Shown: piece after piece, positions 46,926 to 54,953 of the stretch
How positions within the stretch are numbered: the stretch's first letter is position 1
How the letters are laid out: each line of letters begins with the position of its first letter
From: Tubulanus polymorphus
Lineage: Eukaryota; Nemertea; Palaeonemertea; Tubulaniformes; Tubulanidae
Length of the DNA: 54,953 bases
Reading direction: 5' to 3'
Assembly (NCBI RefSeq): GCF_964204645.1
Contig: NW_027437479.1
Location: 1-54,953, forward strand
The notes under the pieces: generated by a model
The model's database searches: none
Told to the model about the DNA's origin: nothing
Seen by the model: the letters and a program-made list of their open reading frames with translations, nothing else
Position numbers and translations under genes: made by a program

Positions 46926-47946
46926 ATCGAATATTCCCCCTATCGGAAAAACGACGATGTCGATGCGTAAAAGCGCTCAAATCGTCAGGAAAAGCACATT
47001 TCGGCCCGAAAACGTCGTTCAGCGCGAGAAAAGACGTTTTCTCGTCAACTTCTCCCCGTATCGGAAAAATGATAATGTCGATGCGTAAAAGCGCTCAAAT
47101 CGTCAGGAAAAGCACTTTTCGACCCGAAAACGTCGTTCAGCGCGAGAAAAGACGTTTTCTCGACGGGAAAAGCACATTTCGGCCCGAAAACGTCGTTCAG
47201 CGCGAGAAAGACGTTTTCTCGTCAACTTCTCCCCGTATCGGAAAAATGATAATGCCGATGCGCAAAAGCGCTCAAATCGACGGGAAAAGCACATTTCGAC
47301 CCGAAAACGTCGTTCAGCGCGAGAAAAGACGTTTTCGTATCGAATATTGCCCCTATCGGAAAAACGACGACGTCGATGCGTAAAAGCGCTCAAATCGTCA
47401 GGAAAAGCACTTTTCGACCCGAAAACGTCGTTCAGCGCGAGAAAAGACGTTTTCTCGACGGGAAAAGCACATTTCGGTCCAAAAACGTCGTTCAGCGCGA
47501 GAAAAGACGTTTTTTCGTCAACTTCTCCCCGTATCGGAAAAATGATAATGTCGTTGCGTAAAAGCGCTCAAATCGACGGGAAAAGCACATTTCGGTCCGA
47601 AAACGTCGTTCAGCGCGAGAAAAGACGTTTTCTCGTCAACTTCTCCCCGTATCGGAAAAATGATAATGCCGATGCGCAAAAGCGCTCAAATCGACGGGAA
47701 AATCACATTTCGGCCCGAAAACGTCGTTCAGCGCGAGAAAAGACGTTTTCTCGTCAACTTCTCCCCGTATCGGAAAAATGATAATGTCGATGCGTAAAAG
47801 CGCTCAAATCGACGGGAAAAGCACATTTCGACCCGAAACGTCGTTCAGCGCGAGAAAAGACGTTTTCTCGACGGGAAAAGCACATTTCGGTCCGAAAACG
47901 TCGTTCAGCGCGAGAAAAGACGTTTTCTCGTCAACTTCTCCCCGTA

Positions 47947-49960
47947 TCGGAAAAATGATAATGCCGATGCGCAAAAGCGCTCAAATCGACGGGAAAAGCA
48001 CATTTCGGTCCGAAAACGTCGTACAGCGCGAGAAAAGACGTTTTCTCGTCAACTTCTCCCCGTATCGGAAAAACGACGATGTCGATGCGTAAAAGCGCTC
48101 AAATCGTCAGGAAAAGCACATTTCGGCCCGAAAACGTCGTACAGCGCGAGAAAAGACGTTTTCTCGACGGGAAAAGCACATTTCGGTCCGAAAACGTCGT
48201 TCAGCGCGAGAAAAGACGTTTTCTCGTCAATTTCTCCCCGTATCGGAAAAATTATAATGCCGATGCGCAAAAGCGCTCAAAATCGACGGGAAAAGCACAT
48301 TTCGGCCCGAAAACGTCGTTCAGCGCGAGAAAAGACGTTTTCTCGTCAACTTCTCCCGTATCGGAAAATGATAATGTCGATGCGCAAAAGCGCTCAAATC
48401 GACGGGAAAAACACATTTCGGCCCGAAAACGTCGTTCAGCGCGAGAAAAGAAGTTTTCGTATCGAATATTCCCCCTATCGGAAAAACGACGATGTCGATG
48501 CGTAAAAGCGCTCAAATCGTCAGGAAAAGCACATTTCGGCCCGAAAACGTCGTTCAGCGCGAGAAAAGACGTTTTCTCGTCAACTTCTCCCCGTATCGGA
48601 AAAATGATAATGTCGATGCGTAAAAGCGCTCAAATCGTCAGGAAAAGCACTTTTCGACCCGAAAACGTCGTTCAGCGCGAGAAAAGACGTTTTCTCGACG
48701 GGAAAAGCACATTTCGGTCCGAAAACGTCGTTCAGCGCGAGAAAAGACGTTTTCGTATCGAATATTGCCCCTATCGGAAAAACGACGACGTCGATGCGTA
48801 AAAGCGCTCAAATCGTCAGGAAAAGCACTTTTCGACCCGAAAACGTCGTTCAGCGCGAGAAAAGACGTTTTCTCGACGGGGAAAAGCACATTTCGGTCCG
48901 AAAACGTCGTTCAGCGCGAGAAAAGACGTTTTCTCGTCAACTTCTCCCCGTATCGGAAAAATGATAATGCCGATGCGCAAAAGCGCTCAAATCGACGGGA
49001 AAAGCACATTTCGGTCCGAAAACGTCGTACAGCGCGAGAAAAGACGTTTTCTCGTCAACTTCTCCCCGTATCGGAAAAACGACGATGTCGATGCGTAAAA
49101 GCGCTCAAATCGTCAGGAAAAGCACATTTCGGCCCGAAAACGTCGTACAGCGCGAGAAAAGACGTTTTCTCGACGGGAAAAGCACATTTCGGTCCGAAAA
49201 CGTCGTTCAGCGCGAGAAAAGACGTTTTCTCGTCAATTTCTCCCCGTATCGGAAAAATTATAATGCCGATGCGCAAAAGCGCTCAAATCGACGGGAAAAG
49301 CACATTTCGGCCCGAAAACGTCGTTCAGCGCGAGAAAAGACGTTTTCTCGTCAACTTCTCCCCGTATCGGAAAAATGATAATGTCGATGCGCAAAAGCGC
49401 TCAAATCGACGGGAAAAACACATTTCGGCCCGAAAACGTCGTTCAGCGCGAGAAAAGAAGTTTTCGTATCGAATATTCCCCCTATCGGAAAAACGACGAT
49501 GTCGATGCGTAAAAGCGCTCAAATCGTCAGGAAAAGCACATTTCGGCCCGAAAACGTCGTTCAGCGCGAGAAAAGACGTTTTCTCGTCAACTTCTCCCCG
49601 TATCGGAAAAATGATAATGTCGATGCGTAAAAGCGCTCAAATCGTCAGGAAAAGCACTTTTCGACCCGAAAACGTCGTTCAGCGCGAGAAAAGACGTTTT
49701 CTCGACGGGAAAAGCACATTTCGGTCCGAAAACGTCGTTCAGCGCGAGAAAAGACGTTTTCGTATCGAATATTGCCCCTATCGGAAAAACGACGACGTCG
49801 ATGCGTAAAAGCGCTCAAATCGTCAGGAAAAGCACTTTTCGACCCGAAAACGTCGTTCAGCGCGAGAAAAGACGTTTTCTCGACGGGAAAAGCACATTTC
49901 GGTCCGAAAACGTCGTTCAGCGCGAGAAAAGACGTTTTCTCGTCAACATCTCCCCGTATC
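47947..49960 (+). repeat. Tandem duplication of about 1006 bp in domain B
   Basis: The block from about 47947 recurs from about 48953. Matching features are the gtacagcg monomer followed by a shortened monomer (48079 and 49085), the aaaattataatgccg monomer, and gcccctatcgg followed by acgacgtcg (48767 and 49774). Offsets are 1006-1007 bp, with small private indels in the first copy. Confidence 0.75.
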
Positions 49961-52080
49961 GGAAAAATGATAATGTCGATGCGTAAAAGCGCTCAAATCG
50001 ACGGGAAAAGCACATTTCGGTCCGAAAACGTCGTTCAGCGCGAGAAAAGACGTTTTCTCGTCAACTTCTCCCCGTATCGGAAAAATGATAATGCCGATGC
50101 GCAAAAGCACTCAAATCGACGGGAAAAGCACATTTCGGCCCGAAAACGTCGTTCAGCGCGAGAAAAGACGTTTTCTCGTCAACTTCTCCCCGTATCGGAA
50201 AAATGATAATGTCGATGCGTAAAAGCGCTCAAATCGACGGGAAAAGCACATTCCGACCCGAAAACGTCGTTCAGCGCGAGAAAAGACGTTTTCTCGACGG
50301 GAAAAGCACATTTCGGTCCGAAAACGTCGTTCAGCGCGAGAAAAGACGTTTTCTCGTCAACTTCTCCCCGTATCGGAAAAATGATAATGCCGATGCGCAA
50401 AAGCGCTCAAATCGACGGGAAAAGCACATTTCGGTCCGAAAACGTCGTACAGCGCGAGAAAAGACGTTTTCTCGTCAACTTCTCCCCGTATCGGAAAAAT
50501 GATAATGCCGATGCGCAAAAGCGCTCAAATCGACGGGAAAAGCACATTTCGGCCCGAAAACGTCGTTCAGCGCGAGAAAAGACGTTTTCTCGTCAACTTC
50601 TCCCCGTATCGGAAAAATGATAATGTCGATGCGCAAAAGCGCTCAAATCGACGGGAAAAACACATTTCGGCCCGAAAACGTCGTTCAGCGCGAGAAAAGA
50701 CGTTTTCGTATCGAATATTCCCCCTATCGGAAAAACGACGATGTCGATGCGTAAAAGCGCTCAAATCGTAAGGAAAAGCACATTTCGGCCCGAAAACGTC
50801 GTTCAGCGCGAGAAAAGACGTTTTCTCGTCAACTTCTCCCCGTATCGGAAAAATGATAATGTCGATGCGTAAAAGCGCTCAAATCGACGGGAAAAGCACA
50901 TTTCGACCCGAAAACGTCGTTCAGCGCGAGAAAAGACGTTTTCGTATCGAATATTCGCCCTATCGGAAAAACGACGATGTCGATGCGTAAAAGCGCTCAA
51001 ATCGTCAGGAAAAGCGCATTTCGGCCCGAAAACGTCGTTCAGCGCGAGAAAAGACGTTTTCTCGTCAACTTCTCCCCGTATCGGAAAAATGATAATGCCG
51101 ATGCGCAAAAGCGCTCAAATCGACGGGAAAAGCACATTTCGACCCGAAAACGTCGTTCAGCGCGAGAAAAGACGTTTTCGTATCGAATATTCGCCCTATC
51201 GGAAAAACGACGATGTCGATGCGTAAAAGCGCTCAAATCGTCAGGAAAAGCGCATTTCGGCCCGAAAACGTCGTTCAGCGCGAGAAAAGACGTTTTCTCG
51301 TCAACTTCTCCCCGTATCGGAAAAATGATAATGCCGATGCGCAAAAGCGCTCAAATCGACGGGAAAAGCACATTTCGGCCCGAAAACGTCGTTCAGCGCG
51401 AGAAAAGACGTTTTCTCGTCAACTTCTCCCCGTATCGGAAAAATGATAATGTCGATGCGTAAAAGCTCTAAAATCGACGGGAAAAGCACATATCGACCCG
51501 AAAACGTCGTTCAGCGCGAGAAAAGACGTTTTCGTATCGAATATTCCCCCTATCGGAAAAACGACAATGTCGATTCGTAAAAGCGCTCAAATCGTCAGGA
51601 AAAGCACATTTCGGCCCGAAAACGTCGTACAGCGCGAGAAAAGACGTTTTCTCGACGGGAAAAGCACATTTCGGTCCGAAAACGTCGTTCAGCGCGAGAA
51701 AAGACGTTTTCTCGTCAATTTCTCCCCGTATCGGAGAAATTATAATGCCGATGCGCAAAAGCGCTCAAATCGACGGGAAAAGCACATTTCGGCCCGAAAA
51801 CGTCGTTCAGCGCGAGAAAAGACGTTTTCTCGTCAACTTCTCCCCGTATCGGAAAAATGATAATGTCGATGCGCAAAAGCGCTCAAATCGACGGGAAAAA
51901 CACATTTCGGCCCGAAAACGTCGTTCAGCGCGAGAAAAGAAGTTTTCGTATCGAATATTCCCCCTATCGGAAAAACGACGATGTCGATGCGTAAAAGCGC
52001 TCAAATCGTCAGGAAAAGCACATTTCGGCCCGAAAACGTCGTTCAGCGCGAGAAAAGACGTTTTCTCGACGGGAAAAGCA

Positions 52081-52835
52081 CTTTTCGACTCGAAAACGTC
52101 TTTCAGCGCGAGAAAAGACGTTTTCGTATCAAATATTCCCCCTATGGGAAAAACGACAATGTCGATGCGTAAAAGCGCTCAAATCGTCAGGAAAACCACT
52201 TTTCGACTCGAAAACGTCGTTCAGCGCGAGAAAAGACGTTTTCGTATCAAATATTCCCCTTATGGGAAAAACGACAATATCGATGCGTAAAAGCGCTCAA
52301 ATCGTCAGGAAAAGCACTTTTCGACGCGAAAACGTCGTTCAGCGCGAGAAAAGACGTTTTCGTATCAAATATTCCCCCTATCGGAAAAACGGCAATGTCG
52401 GTGCGTAAAAGCGCTCAAATCGTCAGGAAAAGCACTTTTCGACGCGAAAACGTCGTTCAGCGCGAGAAAAGACGTTTTCGTATCAAATATTCCCCCTATG
52501 GGAAAAACGGCAATGTCGATGCGTAAAAGCGCTCAAATCGTCAGGAAAAGCACTTTTCGACGCGAAAACGTCGTTCAGCTCGAGAAAAGACGTTTTCGTA
52601 CCAAATATTCCCCCTATGGGAAAAACGACAATGTCGATGCGTAAAAGCGCTCAAATCGTCAGGAAAAGCACTTTTCGACGCGAAAACGTCGTTCAGCGCG
52701 AGAAAAGACGTTTTCGTATCAAATATTCCCCCTATGGGAAAAACGACAATGTCGATGCGTAAAAGCGCTCAGATCGTCAGGAAAACCACTTTTCGATCCG
52801 AAAACGTCGTTCAGCGCGAGAAAAGACGTTTTCGT
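52081..52835 (+). repeat. Satellite type-C block 1
   Basis: About six monomers with cttttcgacgcg or gactcg, gtatcaaatattccccc and ctatgggaaaaac in place of ctatcggaaaaac. Private changes include ggcaatgtcggtgcg (52391) and cagctcgagaaaag with gtaccaaat (about 52577). Several of these recur 2187 bp downstream. The backbone resembles family A more than the family B that surrounds it. Confidence 0.85.
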
Positions 52836-54552
52836 ATCGAATATTCCCCCTATCGGAAAAACGACGATGTCGATGCGTAAAAGCGCTCAAATCGTCAGGA
52901 AAAGCACATTTCGGCCCGAAAACGTCGTTCAGCGCGAGAAAAGACGTTTTCTCGTCAACTTCTCCCCGTATTGGAAAAATGATAATGTCGATGCGTAAAA
53001 GCTCTCAAATCGACGGGAAAAGCACATATCGACCCGAAAACGTCGTTCAGCGCGAGAAAAGACGTTTTCGTATCGAATATTCCCCCTATCGGAAAAACGA
53101 CGATGTCGATGCGTAAAAGCGCTCAAATCGTCAGGAAAAGCACATTTCGGCCCGAAAACGTCGTACAGCGCGAGAAAAGACGTTTTCTCGACGGGAAAAG
53201 CACATTTCGGTCCGAAAACGTCGTTCAGCGCGAGAAAAGAAGTTTTCGTATCGAATATTCCCCCTATCGGAAAAACGACGATGTCGATGCGTAAAAGCGC
53301 TCAAATCGTCAGGAAAAGCACATTTCGGCCCGAAAACGTCGTTCAGCGCGAGAAAAGACGTTTTCTCGTCAACTTCTCCCCGTATCGGAAAAATGATAAT
53401 GTCGATGCGTAAAAGCGCTCAAATCGTCAGGAAAAGCACTTTTCGACCCGAAAACGTCGTTCAGCGCGAGAAAAGACGTTTTCTCGACGGGAAAAGCACA
53501 TTTCGGTCCGAAAACGTCGTTCAGCGCGAGAAAAGACGTTTTCGTATCGAATATTGCCCCTATCGGAAAAACGACGACGTCGATGCGTAAAAGCGCTCAA
53601 ATCGTCAGGAAAAGCACTTTTCGACCCGAAAACGTCGTTCAGCGCGAGAAAAGACGTTTTCTCGACGGGAAAAGCACATTTCGGTCCAAAAACGTCGTTC
53701 AGCGCGAGAAAAGACGTTTTCTCGTCAACTTCTCCCCGTATCGGAAAAATGATAATGTCGATGCGTAAAAGCGCTCAAATCGACGGGAAAAGCACATTTC
53801 GGTCCGAAAACGTCGTTCAGCGCGAGAAAAGACGTTTTCTCGTCAACTTCTCCCCGTATCGGAAAAATGATAATGCCGATGCGCAAAAGCGCTCAAATCG
53901 ACGGGAAAAGCACATTTCGACCCGAAAACGTCGTTCAGCGCGAGAAAAGACGTTTTCTCGACGGGAAAAGCACATTTCGGTCCGAAAACGTCGTTCAGCG
54001 CGAGAAAAGACGTTTTCTCGTCAACTTCTCCCCGTATCGGAAAATGATAATGCCGATGCGCAAAAGCGCTCAAATCGACGGGAAAAGCACATTTCGGTCC
54101 GAAAACGTCGTTCAGCGCGAGAAAAGACGTTTTCTCGTCAACTTCTCCCCGTATCGGAAAAATGATAATGTCGATGCGTAAAAGCTCTCAAATCGACGGG
54201 AAAAGCACATATCGACCCGAAAACGTCGTTCAGCGCGAGAAAAGACGTTTTCGTATCGAATATTCCCCCTATCGGAAAAACGACGATGTCGATGCGTAAA
54301 AGCGCTCAAATCGTCAGGAAAAGCACATTTCGGCCCGAAAACGTCGTACAGCGCGAGAAAAGACGTTTTCTCGACGGGAAAAGCACATTTCGGTCCGAAA
54401 ACGTCGTTCAGCGCGAGAAAAGACGTTTTCTCGTCAATTTCTCCCCGTATCGGAAAAATGATAATGCCGATGCGCAAAAGCGCTCAAATCGACGGGAAAA
54501 GCACATTTCGGTCCGAAAACGTCGTTCAGCGCGAGAAAAGACGTTTTCGTAT
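52836..54552 (+). repeat. Domain B segment between the two type-C blocks
   Basis: Family-B monomers and 60-bp shortened monomers again, including the gcccctatcgg and acgacgtcg marker at about 53554-53580. It has the same variants as other domain B segments, with no gene and no unrelated insertion. Confidence 0.9.
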
Positions 54553-54953
54553 CAAATATTCCCCCTATCGGAAAAACGGCAATGTCGGTGCGTAAAAGCG
54601 CTCAAATCGTCAGGAAAAGCACTTTTCGACGCGAAAACGTCGTTCAGCGCGAGAAAAGACGTTTTCGTATCAAATATTCCCCCTATGGGAAAAACGACAA
54701 TGTCGATGCGTAAAAGCGCTCAAATCGTCAGGAAAAGCACTTTTCGACGCGAAAACGTCGTTCAGCTCGAGAAAAGACGTTTTCGTACCAAATATTCCCC
54801 CTATGGGAAAAACGACAATGTCGATGCGTAAAAGCGCTCAAATCGTCAGGAAAAGCACTTTTCGACGCGAAAACGTCGTTCAGCGCGAGAAAAGACGTTT
54901 TCGTATCAAATATTCCCCCTATGGGAAAAACGACAATGTCGATGTGTAAAGGG
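54553..54953 (+). repeat. Satellite type-C block 2, to the window end
   Basis: Repeats the order of block 1 at an offset of 2187 bp: ggcaatgtcggtgcg at 54578 and ttcagctcga at 54761. The last monomer ends with gatgtgtaaaggg where gatgcgtaaaagcg is expected. The sequence therefore stops inside a monomer, possibly at a contig end. Confidence 0.85.

Larger units (their letters stand above)
40726..48270 (+). repeat. Large tandem duplication, right unit (empty of retroelement)
   Basis: Paralogous to 28409-40475. It begins in the segment matching 28409 (offset 12317 bp) and extends at least to the match of 40475 (offset 7795 bp). Shared private variants include gttcagcgggag (29622 and 41821), gttcagcgtgag with gatgttttc, and the type-C island. 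It holds the uninterrupted paralogous insertion site. Confidence 0.65.
39129..52080 (+). repeat. Satellite domain B, right part
   Basis: The array resumes in phase after the insertion, with the same family-B subtypes, 236-bp dimers and 60-bp shortened monomers as the left part. Much of it is a segmental duplicate of 28.4-40.5 kb. Private one-base deletions occur near 47205 (gcgagaaagacg) and near 44706, 45836 and 48365 (cggaaaatgat). The longest open frames of the satellite (for example about 347 codons at 48765-49808) lie here and are repeat artefacts. Confidence 0.95.

Noticed and set aside
48765-49808. Long Arg/Lys/Ser-rich open frame (about 347 codons), with many similar ones on both strands of the satellite
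   Set aside because: The frames are phase by-products of a 118-bp repeat (118 mod 3 = 1) in which gcgTAA has become gcgCAA. They overlap on both strands, mostly end at the same repeat position, and resemble no known protein.
54900-54953. Telomeric or unique sequence at the window end
   Set aside because: The final gatgtgtaaaggg is only a slightly altered monomer. No telomere-type short repeat was seen anywhere in the window.

Overview
The window is almost entirely eukaryotic tandem-repeat (satellite) DNA interrupted by a single retroelement. The basic unit is a 118-bp monomer that runs in one orientation from base 1 to base 54953. No cellular protein-coding gene, rRNA, tRNA or CRISPR array is visible. 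The only recognisable protein is a reverse transcriptase with a C-terminal GIY-YIG endonuclease domain, the hallmark of endonuclease-bearing Penelope-like elements (PLEs). These are found mainly in animals, so an animal genome is the best guess. Nothing here fixes the species, and a centromeric or heterochromatic location is inference only.

Layout. Domain A (1-20222, about 171 monomers) is a fairly pure 118-bp array. Higher-order copies of 27 and 31 monomers and a later 11-monomer tandem duplication can be followed by private variants. Domain B (20223-52080, minus the retroelement) holds a diverged monomer family. It is often arranged as a 236-bp dimer and is interspersed with 60-bp shortened monomers that lack the same 58 bp. 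Long segmental duplications with offsets of about 1.0, 4.0 and 11-12 kb are present. A third family, type C, occupies 52081-52835 and 54553-54953, with a B segment between. It also appears as a two-monomer island at 32121-32308, with a duplicate at 42724-42911.

The retroelement occupies 35675-39114 and is flanked by a 14-bp target-site duplication (35661-35674 and 39115-39128). It is a head-to-head composite. A 5'-truncated PLE copy reads on the minus strand (38269 to 35675), and a second, shorter PLE copy reads on the plus strand (38270-39114). The 845-bp shared 3' segment forms near-identical inverted repeats at the two ends, so both outer ends of the insertion are element 3' ends. The 725-residue open frame on the minus strand keeps all RT motifs and the endonuclease, but its first ~21 residues are read through the antisense of the inverted copy. 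The native N-terminus is lost.

The satellite itself records the order of events. A paralogous copy of the insertion locus lies at 46912-46925 with one uninterrupted copy of the 14-bp target. The offsets to it are 11251 bp on the left flank and 7797 bp on the right. Their difference, 3454 bp, equals the insertion plus one target duplication. The large tandem duplication of the array therefore most simply came before the PLE insertion, and the near identity of the arms fits a young insertion.
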